In this document: positions 26,406-33,723 of the stretch, piece after piece
Layout: every line of letters begins with the position of its first letter
Numbering within the stretch: position 1 is the first letter of the stretch
Assembly: GCA_002699025.1 (NCBI GenBank)
Contig: PABA01000090.1
Span: 1 to 44,186 of the forward strand
Direction: 5' to 3'
DNA from: Sandaracinus sp.
Lineage (GTDB): Bacteria > Myxococcota_A > Polyangia > Polyangiales > Houyiibacteriaceae
DNA length: 44,186 nucleotides
Position numbers and translations under genes: made by a program
The notes under the pieces: model-generated
Databases searched by the model: none
Told to the model about the DNA's origin: nothing
The model's input: the letters and a program-made list of their open reading frames with translations, nothing else

Positions 26406-26714
26406 ATGCGGGTAATGCAAATTGGTGATGTGATTGCGCTCGTGCGCCGTGAAGGGTCGGAGCTGAGGTGTTGGGAGCTGAGCGAGGCCTGCTTGGACGC
26501 GGTCGCCGCCCTTCGCCGCCACCAGCGCTTCCAGCGGGTCGGGCTCACGCCGCGCGAGCTCGAGGTGGTCGAGCTGCTCCTGTTGGGACGCAGTCATCAG
26601 GAGATCGCCGAGCACCTCGAGCTCACCATCCGCACGGTTCGCTTCCACCAGTCCAACGCCCTCGAAAAGCTCGGCGCCGAGACGCGAGCGGACTTGCCCC
26701 GAGTGCTCCTTTGA
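26406..26714 (+). CDS. Small LuxR/GerE-type transcriptional regulator
   Basis: A 102-residue single-domain regulator. Residues about 46-100 form the LuxR/GerE helix-turn-helix (LTPRELEVVELLLLGRSHQEIAEHLELTIRTVRFHQSNALEKLG). The short N-terminal part is too small for an acyl-homoserine lactone or receiver domain, so it either acts constitutively or senses through partners. An in-frame ATG at 26328 would add 26 residues, but that stretch uses AT-rich codons unlike the genome and overlaps the likely promoter. The 5' part of the gene is itself AT-richer than neighbours, a possible sign of transfer. Its last bases overlap the TTG start of the carotenoid oxygenase (TTGA). It diverges from the roadblock-rhodopsin operon across the lux-box-like operator, its probable target. 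Confidence 0.85.
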   Translation: MRVMQIGDVIALVRREGSELRCWELSEACLDAVAALRRHQRFQRVGLTPRELEVVELLLLGRSHQEIAEHLELTIRTVRFHQSNALEKLGAETRADLPRVLL

Positions 26715-28174
26715 CCACGCTCCGCCCCCGCGCCGCGTCGGCACCGGAGCCCTCGCCGGACGAGCTGCGTCGGCGTGCCCGCGCCGCCTGGATCGACGCC
26801 CCGGAGCGCGACCCGACCCCGCTGCGCCGCCTCGCCGGCGCCCTGCCGGCCTCGCTCCGCGGCACGCTCTATCGGAACGGGCCGTCGCGTTTCCGCGTCG
26901 GCGAGGACGCGCTCCACCCCTTCGACGGAGACGGCCAGCTCCGCCGCTTCACCCTCGGCGACGGGGGGATCACCTTCTCCGCTCGCTTCGTCGCCACCCG
27001 CGAGCGCGCCGCGGAGGACGCAGCGGGCCGGCTCCTCCATCGCGGCCTCGGGACGCCCGCGCCCGGCGGCCCGCTCGCGAACGCCTTCCGCGTGCGCTTC
27101 CGCAACGCCGCGAACACGGGCGTCCTGCCCCGCGGAGATCGGGTCTGGGCCCTCTGGGAGGGGGGCTGGCCGCACGTCCTGGACGCGGCCAGCCTCGAGA
27201 CCCTCGGCCGGAGCGACCTCGGCGGCGTGCTCCGCAACCGCAGCCCCCTCGAGAGCTGGATCGCGCCGGAGCTGCCCCTCGCTGCCCACACCCGCCGCGA
27301 TCCCCGCGAGGGCGTCACCTACGGCTTCGGGCTCGCGCGCGGCCTCCGCCCCCGCCTCTGCCTCTACGCCCTCGATCCCACGCCCCGCCTCCTCCGCGAG
27401 GTGCCCGTCGCCGGGCTCCCCTTCGTGCACGACTTCGCGCTCACCGAGCGCTTCTTCGTCTTCCTCCTCCCGGCCGTCCACTTCGACCTCGCGCGCGCGC
27501 TCGCCGGTACGCTCAGCCCGCTGGACGCGATGAGCAGCCGCGAGGGCGAGCCCATGCGCCTGCTCCTCGTCCCCCGCGACGGGGGCCCCGCCCGCACGGT
27601 CGGCGCCACCCGCGGTTTCGCGTTCCACCTCGCGCAGGCGTTCGAGGAAGGGGGCGAGCTCGTCGTGGACGCCTTCGTCTCCGATCGGATGATGAACGTG
27701 GGGGACGACGAGGCCCTCTTTGGGCCCGAGGCCGACGCCGTGCTCGCCTGGCCGACGCGCCTACGGGTCGACCTCGAGAGCGGAGCCGTGCGCGCGCGCC
27801 GCCTCTCGGACCACGCTGGTGAGCTGCCCGCCGTGGCGCCTGGCTGGGGGGCGCGCCGCGTCGTCTACTACGCCTCCGCGCCCCGCCGGCGGAAGAGCCC
27901 CTTCCTCAGCGCGGTCGCGCGCCTCGACGTGGAGGCGGGCCGGACCCACGCGCTCGAGCTCTACCCGTGGATCGTCGGGGAGCCGATCGTCGTGCCCCGG
28001 AGCGACGCGCCGGGCGACGACTGGTTGCTCGTGGTCCGCACCTGGCCAGAGCGCGATCGGGCGGAGCTGCTCGTGATCGACGGTCCGAGCCTGGCGCTTC
28101 AGGGGCGTTGGGCGCTCCCGCACGCGCTGCCCCCCGGTTTCCACGGAGCCTGGGTGGGAGCGCCCGCCCGCTGA
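26711..28174 (+). CDS. Carotenoid cleavage oxygenase (retinal-forming candidate)
   Basis: A 487-residue member of the carotenoid oxygenase/RPE65 family of non-heme iron enzymes. All four iron-binding His are visible in family context: His193 (AAHTRRDP), His240 (FVHDFALTERFFVF), His306 (FAFHLAQAFEE) and His478 (PPGFHGAW). The N-terminal LRGTLYRNGPSRF and HPFDGDGQLRRF motifs are also present. A TTG start overlapping the regulator stop by four bases (TTGA) gives the expected length; no ATG or GTG fits between the regulator stop and the conserved N-terminus. Relatives cleave carotenoids or apocarotenals to retinal. Placed beside a rhodopsin gene, it most likely supplies the chromophore. No carotene-biosynthesis genes are in the window. 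This is the plant/cyanobacterial-type soluble enzyme, not the membrane Blh/Brp type. Confidence 0.92.
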   Translation: MTTLRPRAASAPEPSPDELRRRARAAWIDAPERDPTPLRRLAGALPASLRGTLYRNGPSRFRVGEDALHPFDGDGQLRRFTLGDGGITFSARFVATRERAAEDAAGRLLHRGLGTPAPGGPLANAFRVRFRNAANTGVLPRGDRVWALWEGGWPHVLDAASLETLGRSDLGGVLRNRSPLESWIAPELPLAAHTRRDPREGVTYGFGLARGLRPRLCLYALDPTPRLLREVPVAGLPFVHDFALTERFFVFLLPAVHFDLARALAGTLSPLDAMSSREGEPMRLLLVPRDGGPARTVGATRGFAFHLAQAFEEGGELVVDAFVSDRMMNVGDDEALFGPEADAVLAWPTRLRVDLESGAVRARRLSDHAGELPAVAPGWGARRVVYYASAPRRRKSPFLSAVARLDVEAGRTHALELYPWIVGEPIVVPRSDAPGDDWLLVVRTWPERDRAELLVIDGPSLALQGRWALPHALPPGFHGAWVGAPAR

Positions 28175-28273
28175 GTCCTGCGGACACCGGGAGGAGTCCT
28201 GCGGACACCGGGGAGTCCTGCGGACACCGGGTGGAGTCCTGCGGACACCGGGTGGAGTCCTGCGGACACCGGG
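28173..28273 (+). repeat. Five tandem copies of GAGTCCTGCGGACACCGG
   Basis: Copies begin at 28173, 28194, 28213, 28234 and 28255 (spacings 21, 19, 21, 21). The first overlaps the oxygenase stop codon. Each contains the dyad GTCC-TGC-GGAC. The 1-3-nt spacers rule out a CRISPR array. They could be protein-binding iterons or a variable-number repeat. Confidence 0.85.
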
Positions 28274-28369
28274 GCACCTGGGCGGTCGGTGGGGCGCTGC
28301 CGTGCGCGGGGCGAAATCGTCGTGATGTCAGATGCTTGGCGCTCGGATGGGGTGGCGGGCTCGGAGGCG

Positions 28370-28419
28370 GCGCGGGGCCAAAGTTGAACTCGAGGTCAAG
28401 TTCAACTTTGGCCCCGCGC
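28370..28419. terminator. Perfect 21-bp inverted repeat with 8-nt loop
   Basis: Arms 28370-28390 and 28399-28419 are exactly complementary (core CCAAAGTTGAACT), and the loop is CGAGGTCA. The stem is far more stable than needed. There is no T-tract. It may end transcription of the LuxR-oxygenase unit in both directions, or be the footprint of a mobile or REP-like palindrome. Confidence 0.55.
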
Positions 28420-28568
28420 TCTCCTCACGGCGATGGCGGGACCTGGGGCGGGGCGCCTCGAGCGTGAGGAATGAGGGCGCCTCGGCGGTGGCCGCCAGGC
28501 GCGACGGAGACCGGCAGCCCGGTGAGGCCGAGCGCGACCCGCACGTGCGCGCGTGGCCCCTGAGCGGA

Positions 28569-28574
28569 TAGGCT
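28569..28574 (+). promoter_or_regulatory. -10-like TAGGCT before methyltransferase
   Basis: TAGGCT ends 6 nt before the GTG at 28581, the ideal leaderless spacing. Confidence 0.45.
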
Positions 28575-28580
28575 CCCGCC

Positions 28581-29489
28581 GTGGACCTCGACAAGCTCCT
28601 CTGCCCGCTCAACCGCGCCCCGCTCTCGCTCGCCGAGGGCGACGAGAAGGTCGGCGTGCTCGCCGCTGGCGAGACCCCGGACGACGTGCTCAGCCCGGGG
28701 GGCGGCTCCTATCCGATCCTCGGCGGGCTGCCGATCGTGGTCCCGGACGCGGCCGGCTACCTCGCCGCGCACCGGGAGGCGGTGCTGGCGTCGCTCGCCG
28801 AGGAGGGGCTCGCGGACCTGAAGGCGGTGACCCTGCTCCGCCGCTTCGCCGATGGCGTGCGGGGGGGCGCGCCCGTGGGCTTCGAGGACGACTGGACGGC
28901 GGGCGAGGCCGCGGGGGAGCCCGCGCCCTTCGCCGCGCCGGACACGGACGCCGGCCGCGCCCTCGACGCCTTCCTGGAGGCGCTGCCCGATCCCTGGGAG
29001 CGCGTGGCCGGCTCGCTGACGCACCGCCACCGGGAGGTGCTCGAGGTGGGGCCGGGCGCGGGGGCGCTGACGAAGCGCCTCGACGATCACGGGCGCCGGC
29101 TCTGGCTCACGGACCTCAACCCGCGGGCCCTCTTCGCGGCGCGGCGCCGGGCCCCGCAGGCGAGCCTCGCGGTCATGGACGCGGAGGCGCTGGCCTTCGC
29201 CGACGCGAGCTTCGACGGGATCGTCGCGGCGAACGTCATCGATCTGCTCGCCCATCCCATCGAGCTCATCGCCGCGGCCGGGCCGATGCTGCGGCCCGGG
29301 GGGCGGCTCGTGCTGACGACGCCGGATCCCTGGCCCTGGGCCGGCGAGGAGCAGCACGCCCGGGAGCTGGTCGGGGATCACGGGATGAAGCTGATCACCT
29401 TTGCCGACGACCTGCTCTGGCCGCGCTTCCACGGGGATCGGGAGATGCAGCTCTTCCGACTGCAGCTGATCGTGGCCGAGAAGGTCTGA
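28581..29489 (+). CDS. Class I methyltransferase with Trm112-like N-terminus
   Basis: A 302-residue protein. Residues 1-60 resemble a Trm112-type segment (LLCPLNRAPLSL, then YPILGGLPIVVPD) in which only one Cys remains, so a zinc site is unlikely. Residues about 140-302 form a SAM-dependent methyltransferase with motif I VLEVGPGAGALTKRL, acidic motif II TDLNP, ASFDGIVAANVIDLL and LRPGGRLVLTTPDPW. Substrate unknown. The gene stands alone and starts with GTG directly behind a -10-like TAGGCT. Confidence 0.85.
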   Translation: MDLDKLLCPLNRAPLSLAEGDEKVGVLAAGETPDDVLSPGGGSYPILGGLPIVVPDAAGYLAAHREAVLASLAEEGLADLKAVTLLRRFADGVRGGAPVGFEDDWTAGEAAGEPAPFAAPDTDAGRALDAFLEALPDPWERVAGSLTHRHREVLEVGPGAGALTKRLDDHGRRLWLTDLNPRALFAARRRAPQASLAVMDAEALAFADASFDGIVAANVIDLLAHPIELIAAAGPMLRPGGRLVLTTPDPWPWAGEEQHARELVGDHGMKLITFADDLLWPRFHGDREMQLFRLQLIVAEKV

Positions 29490-29598
29490 GGGCTCGCTCC
29501 GCCCCGAGGCGCTCGCTGGAGGGACCGGCGAACGGGCGCGTCGGCATCGCCCGCGGTTCGTCGGGCTCGCTCGCCCACCGGTTCACTCGCCCTCCGGG

Positions 29599-29627
29599 AC
29601 GCGGCCGCGTTCGCTGGAGGGCCGCGT
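29599..29627 (+). terminator. Hairpin between convergent genes
   Basis: ACGCGGCC (29599-29606) and GGCCGCGT (29620-29627) pair across a 13-nt loop, between the methyltransferase and the minus-strand lipoprotein. There is no T-tract. Confidence 0.3.
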
Positions 29628-29726
29628 TGTGTCGGCCCTCGTGAGCGGTCGCGGCGCGCGGAGGACCGGCTCGAGGATTCGCGGCGGTGAGCGCGGACTG
29701 ACCTGCGCTCGCGGCGGGAGCGCGGA

Positions 29727-30647
29727 TCAGTCGGGAGCCGGCCAGCGGGGGACGCAGGAGCGGTCTTCGCAGCCGAGCTCCGGCCGCTCCTCGACGACCT
29801 GCTCGAGGCACTCGCCGATGCGGGCCTGGAGCTCGATGGCCTCGCGCGCCTCTCGCGCGTGGCGCCGGGCCACGACCTCGTGGCCGCCGCAGGGGCCGGG
29901 GACGATCGTGCAGTCGCGGGGGCTCCGGCAGCCGTCGCGCCACTCGGGATGGGGAAGGTCCTCGAGCTCGCAGCGCCCGGCCCGGCAGACCGCCCGCGCC
30001 GGCGCCGAGCGCGTCCCTCCGGCGCAGCTGATCACGGCCGCGCGCCGGCGGAGGCGCGTGCGCGCCGCCTCCTCGCTCGCGCGGTTCACGGCCTCGCGCA
30101 TGCCGCAGGCGCCGGCGACGTACACGCACTCGGCGTCCTGCTCGCAGCCGGTGGTCGGTGACCAGGCCAGGCAGCGACCCTCGACGCAGCGCGCCTCGAG
30201 GGGGTCGAGGCTCCCGGCCACGCCGGCGCCGCAGTCGGGGGGCGCCGGCGGCTGGGGCCGGGCGCGGAAGGCCTCCGCCTGGTCACGGCGGATGCCGAGC
30301 GTGCTGCACGCCACGGGGACGAGCGCGCACTCGGAGTCCGCCTCGCAGCGCGTCAGCGCGTCGTCCAGGTCGGCCTGCGCGAGCGCGTCGCCGGGCGGAG
30401 CGTCTCCGGGCGGAGTGTCCCCGGGCGGTGCCTCGACCGGCGGCGCATCCTCGGCCGAGGGCGGCGCGTCCTCCGTGGGGGGCGTCGGCTCGCCCGCGGG
30501 CCCCTGGCGCTCCGTCCCCGGCGTCTCGGCTGGCGCCGGAGCCGGCTCGTTCACCTCGCCCCCTCCGCAGGCCGCGAGCAGCGTCGCGACCGAAAGAGAC
30601 ACGGCCGCGAAAGACACGGCCGCAAACGACGCGGCCCCGCGAGACAC
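29727..30647 (-). CDS. Cys-rich lipoprotein with three six-Cys repeats
   Basis: A 306-residue lipoprotein. From GTG at 30645-30647 the signal peptide ends in LLAAC (Cys27). A Pro/Ala/Glu linker (about 30-85) is followed by three related segments of about 60 residues. Each carries six Cys in the same order: C-x4-5-C, a hydrophobic V.x.C, about 25 residues rich in charged helix, C, about 12 residues, C-x4-C. The repeats share DSECALVPVAC, DAECVYVAGAC and RDCTIVPGPC. I do not recognise the family. The charged middle part resembles a short helix held by disulfides. The start is uncertain, because alternative in-frame GTG codons lie slightly downstream. It follows queD by 158 nt and could share its transcript. 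Confidence 0.7.
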   Translation of the reverse strand: MSRGAASFAAVSFAAVSLSVATLLAACGGGEVNEPAPAPAETPGTERQGPAGEPTPPTEDAPPSAEDAPPVEAPPGDTPPGDAPPGDALAQADLDDALTRCEADSECALVPVACSTLGIRRDQAEAFRARPQPPAPPDCGAGVAGSLDPLEARCVEGRCLAWSPTTGCEQDAECVYVAGACGMREAVNRASEEAARTRLRRRAAVISCAGGTRSAPARAVCRAGRCELEDLPHPEWRDGCRSPRDCTIVPGPCGGHEVVARRHAREAREAIELQARIGECLEQVVEERPELGCEDRSCVPRWPAPD

Positions 30648-30805
30648 GGCCCCGCGAGGTCCGAGCCCGCGCGCCCCGGCCCCGACCGGCTGCGACGACG
30701 CGCCTCGCCCGCGCTCTCCGCACCGCGCCCGCGCTCGCCGGTCCGCGCGCTCAGCCCGCGCCGGTCGCGCCGAGCACCGGGCTTCGAGCGAGGGCGGCGA
30801 GGCGC

Positions 30806-31315
30806 TCAGGCGATGGACTCGTCGGCGCGCCACCACCAGCCGTCCAGGCCCGTCGGCAGCGCCTCGCGCGGATCGCCCTCGAAGACCACCGCGTTCGTCG
30901 GCGTCTCCTGCAGCGTCACGCGCCGGCAGCGGAGCGGGAGCCCCTCCGCGTCGAGGAAGGCTTGGCATTTCGCCATGAAGAGTACCGCGAGCAGCTCGGT
31001 CGTCGGGTCTCCGGGCGTCACCATCACGTTCCACTCGGGGAAACGCTCGCGCACCACGGCCAGAAACGGGTCCTCGGCGCCGAGCTGGAGCGCGTGGTCC
31101 ACCCGCTCGTCGATCCACCGATGCCAGCGGCGCTTCGCCGCGGCGAACTCGGCGACCATGTTCTTCGCCCCGTCCAGCGTCGCCGGCGCCTTCGGCTCGA
31201 GCTCCACGCTCACCTGCTCGTTGTGTCCGTGCGGCGTCGCGCACTTCGCGCTCGCCCCGCTCGCGAGCCGATGCGCCATGCAGAAGCGTCGCGTGAAGCG
31301 GAGCGCGAGGCTCAC
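30806..31315 (-). CDS. queD: 6-pyruvoyl-tetrahydropterin synthase/QueD homolog
   Basis: A 169-residue member of the PTPS/QueD family, which converts dihydroneopterin triphosphate to 6-carboxy-tetrahydropterin (queuosine pathway) or a related pterin. Zinc ligands are His15 (CMAHRL) and His29 and His31 in PHGHN. The QueD-type nucleophile Cys25 precedes them in the CxxxHGH arrangement. The C-terminal TNAVVFEG is typical of the family. The GTG overlaps the folE2 stop (GTGA), so synthesis is coupled: FolE2 would supply dihydroneopterin triphosphate from GTP. It is longer than typical QueD (about 120), with an insertion around RRWHRWIDERVDHALQLG that is also seen in other long QueD forms. queE and queC are not in the window. 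Confidence 0.85.
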   Translation of the reverse strand: MSLALRFTRRFCMAHRLASGASAKCATPHGHNEQVSVELEPKAPATLDGAKNMVAEFAAAKRRWHRWIDERVDHALQLGAEDPFLAVVRERFPEWNVMVTPGDPTTELLAVLFMAKCQAFLDAEGLPLRCRRVTLQETPTNAVVFEGDPREALPTGLDGWWWRADESIA

Positions 31316-32097
31316 CGCCCGCTCCGCGACCAGGAGGTCTCGGCGAAGGCGTCGTGCTGGTGGATGCTCTCCTGGTTCACGACGCGCACGGTGAAGGCCT
31401 CGACGCGCGGATCCTCCCGGAGGTCCGCGGCGATGCCGCGCGCCATGTCCTCCACGAAGGCGGGCGTGTCGTAGGCCTGCATGGTCACGTGGCGCTCGTC
31501 CGGGCGCTTGAGCACCGGGTAGAGGGGCGCGCTCGCGTGGCGCTCGGCCACGGCGACCAGGTCGTCGAAGGGGAGGGGGGCGAAGGCGCCGCTCTCGCCG
31601 CGGCGGGGGGTCACGTCCAGGTGCACGTGCCCGCGCTGCATGTGGGCGCCGTAGTCGCTGATGGCCTTCGAGCAGGGGCAGAGGCTCGCCACGGCCACCA
31701 CCGCGCCCGCCCGCACGACCAGCCCTTCGGCGTCGACGCGCCCGACCAGGCGCCCCTCGTAGTCCATCCAGCCGCTCTCCCCGCTCACGGGGGCGGCCTT
31801 GCGGCGAAAGACCGGGAAGCGGAGGTCGACCTCGGCGGCCTCGGCGTCCATGCGCTCGCGGAGCTCCCGGAGGAGGGCGGGCATGCGCTCGAGGCCGAGC
31901 GCCTCGCGATGCGGCTCGAGGGCGAGCAGGAAGCGGCTCATGTGCGCCCCGCGGTGCTCGGCGGCGATGGAGACGCTCATGGAGGCGGTCACGCTCGTCG
32001 CCTGGCCGGCGACCACGCCGGGGAAGCGCACGCCAGAGACGCCCACCCTCTCGAGGGGGATGCCGCGGGGATCGGGGTGGCTCTGGACGTCTTCCAT
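31312..32097 (-). CDS. folE2: GTP cyclohydrolase FolE2 (type IB)
   Basis: A 261-residue GTP cyclohydrolase I type IB, which converts GTP to 7,8-dihydroneopterin triphosphate, first step of folate and queuosine synthesis. The signature SLCPCSKAISDYGAHMQRG is present (Cys140, Cys142, His152), as are MSVSIAAEHRGAHMSRF and the C-terminal VVNQESIHQHDAFAE. Type IB enzymes use metals other than zinc and are often induced when zinc is scarce; no Zur box was recognised. The ATG at 32095-32097 matches the family N-terminus. The gene is the first of a folE2-queD operon. Confidence 0.93.
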   Translation of the reverse strand: MEDVQSHPDPRGIPLERVGVSGVRFPGVVAGQATSVTASMSVSIAAEHRGAHMSRFLLALEPHREALGLERMPALLRELRERMDAEAAEVDLRFPVFRRKAAPVSGESGWMDYEGRLVGRVDAEGLVVRAGAVVAVASLCPCSKAISDYGAHMQRGHVHLDVTPRRGESGAFAPLPFDDLVAVAERHASAPLYPVLKRPDERHVTMQAYDTPAFVEDMARGIAADLREDPRVEAFTVRVVNQESIHQHDAFAETSWSRSGR

Positions 32098-32549
32098 GGG
32101 GAGCGGGGCCCGGCTCGGGGAGGGGAGCGACCGGGAAGCGGGGCGCGTGACCGACCGCGCAAGGTACGGTCGGCTCGCGGGGGCGGCAAGCGGACCACGG
32201 GACGGATGTGCAGGGCAGCAAACCGCCGGCGCCGCAAAAACCTTCCGCTCCGCGCCTCGTGCGGTAGCATGGTCTCCATGTTCTCCGTGGCCGCGCCGGC
32301 GTCCCACGGGTCGGTGGGGTCGCCGCGAGCGCGTCGCCTCATCGGCTGCGTGACCTCCCGCACTCTGGCGGGGTACGGTAGGCGCGCCGGCGGACACACC
32401 GTGCGCGGCCGGACCGCGCTCGGACGGACCGCGCTCGGACGGACGCGCAGCGGTCGGAGCGCGGAGACGCGCGTCCCGAGCCGGGGGGACGGCGACCGCG
32501 CGCACGCCGTCGGAGACGAGATGAACGCATCGAACGGGGCGAGGAACTG
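32098..32549. other. Divergent intergenic region folE2/MBL hydrolase
   Basis: A 452-bp region. On the minus strand TACCTT (about 32160-32165) is a possible -10 for folE2. On the plus strand TAGCAT (32265-32270) lies 7 nt before an ATG that opens a possible small frame. A 15-bp unit GGACCGCGCTCGGAC is duplicated exactly (32411-32440). Confidence 0.5.
32265..32270 (+). promoter_or_regulatory. -10-like TAGCAT
   Basis: TAGCAT ends 7 nt before ATG 32278, the same layout as the leaderless genes of the window. It is the likely promoter for the MBL-fold transcription unit. Confidence 0.4.
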
Positions 32550-32550
32550 A
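32278..32550 (+). CDS. Possible small coupled ORF upstream of the MBL hydrolase
   Basis: A 90-codon frame begins directly after TAGCAT and ends in TGATG, overlapping the MBL hydrolase start by one base. The product would be Arg/Gly-rich without recognisable domains, and part of it is made by the 15-bp duplication. Codon use is GC-rich but contains several codons rare in the neighbours (CGA, CGT, AGG, ACT, GGA). It may be a translated leader or only chance. I am not convinced that it makes a functional protein. Confidence 0.25.
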   Translation: MFSVAAPASHGSVGSPRARRLIGCVTSRTLAGYGRRAGGHTVRGRTALGRTALGRTRSGRSAETRVPSRGDGDRAHAVGDEMNASNGARN

Positions 32551-33368
32551 TGGAATTCTGGGTGCGCTTCTGGGGCGTCCGGGGCTCGATCGCGTGCCCC
32601 TCGGCCAGCCACGTCCGCTACGGGGGCAACACGAGCTGCCTCGAGGTCTGCGTCGACGGCCGCTACATCGTGCTCGACGCGGGCACGGGCATCCGCAACC
32701 TGGGCACCAGCTTCCTGGAGCGCGGCATCAACAAGGCCGACCTGCTCCTGACGCATACGCACTGGGACCACATCAACGGCTTTCCCTTCTTCACGCCGGC
32801 CTACGCCCCGGACCACCACTTCCACATCCACGCCGGTCACCTGATCGACGCGGGGGGCGTGGAGCGGGTGCTCGCCGGGCAGATGGCGCGGCCCACCTTC
32901 CCCGTGCCCCTCTCGGCGCTCCAGGCCGACATGGAGTTCTCGGACTTCCGCGCCGGCGACACGCTCGAGGTGGCCGGGGCGACGGTGAAGACGGCGCCGC
33001 TCCAGCACCCGGACGGCGCCACCGCGTATCGCATCGAGGCCCACGGCAAGGCCTTCTGCTACGTGACGGATACGGAGCACGTGCCCGGGGAGCCGGACGA
33101 GACGGTGCTCGGGCTGATCGATGGGGCGGACCTCGTCGCCTACGACAGCACCTACACGGACGAGGAGTTCCCCAAGCACATCGGCTGGGGCCACTCGACC
33201 TGGCAGGAGGGCGTGCGTCTCGCGAAGCGCGCGGGCGTGAAGCGCCTCGCCATCTTCCACCACGACCCGTACCACGACGACGAGTTCATGGACGAGGTGG
33301 CCCGGCAGGCCGCCGAGGAGTGGGATGGGGCGTTCGTGGCGAAGGAAGGGATGAAGCTCGACATCTGA
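32550..33368 (+). CDS. MBL-fold metallo-hydrolase
   Basis: A 272-residue cytoplasmic protein of the metallo-beta-lactamase fold. The metal motif HTHWDH (His69, His71, Asp73, His74) is complete, and later ligands are seen in LQHPDGATAYRIE, YVTDTEH and IFHHDP. The N-terminus VRFWGVRGSIACPSASHVRYGGNTSC is typical of the group that includes bacterial phosphodiesterase-like proteins, often fused or linked to signalling domains. A substrate cannot be assigned; cyclic phosphodiester hydrolysis is one possibility. The ATG is preceded by GGGGCGAGGAAC, a plausible ribosome binding site, and overlaps the stop of a possible upstream leader frame. Confidence 0.9.
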   Translation: MEFWVRFWGVRGSIACPSASHVRYGGNTSCLEVCVDGRYIVLDAGTGIRNLGTSFLERGINKADLLLTHTHWDHINGFPFFTPAYAPDHHFHIHAGHLIDAGGVERVLAGQMARPTFPVPLSALQADMEFSDFRAGDTLEVAGATVKTAPLQHPDGATAYRIEAHGKAFCYVTDTEHVPGEPDETVLGLIDGADLVAYDSTYTDEEFPKHIGWGHSTWQEGVRLAKRAGVKRLAIFHHDPYHDDEFMDEVARQAAEEWDGAFVAKEGMKLDI

Positions 33369-33723
33369 GCCGACGCTTCAGATCCCGTGCCCGTTCCCGT
33401 GCCCCTGCCCGCAGGCGGGAGAGCCGGAAGAGCCATCCACGAGCTCCCCCCGTGCCCCGGCCAGGAGGGGGAGAGAACGCGCTGCCCGATCCCGCGCCCC
33501 TGCCCGCAGGCAGGAGAGGCGCGAGAACCACCCACGAGCTGCCTCGCCTCCGCGGCCAGGAGGGGAGAGAACGCCCTGCTCGATCCCGCGCCCGTGCCCG
33601 TTGGCAGGAGAGGCGCGAGAACGATCCACGAGCTCCGCTCCGTGCCCTGCGCCGAGGGACGACAGCGAACCCCGCTTCCCCCGACCCGCGGGCGAGGGCC
33701 GGGGTCTCCCCCCTTCGGCCTCT
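33369..33723. repeat. Tandem repeats of about 100 bp between MBL and dapA-like genes
   Basis: About three imperfect units of 95-105 bp, starting near 33382, 33486 and 33580. Each contains GATCCCGCGCCC-TGCCCGCAGG (or a variant), GGAGAGGCGCGAGAACCA, CCACGAGCT and CCAGGAGGGGAGAGAACGC. The leading CCCGTGCCCCTGCCCGCAGG is shared with the repeat after the YceI gene at 10735-10755. There is no gene. Confidence 0.8.

Larger units (their letters stand above)
28175..28580. other. 406-bp intergenic region after the light module
   Basis: Apart from the five 18-bp repeats and the long hairpin at 28370-28419, I see no gene. The final part (28569-28574) carries the -10-like element of the next gene. Confidence 0.6.

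Noticed and set aside
28173..28273. CRISPR array
   Set aside because: Repeats of 18 bp are separated by only 1-3 nt, so there are no spacers, and no cas genes are present.
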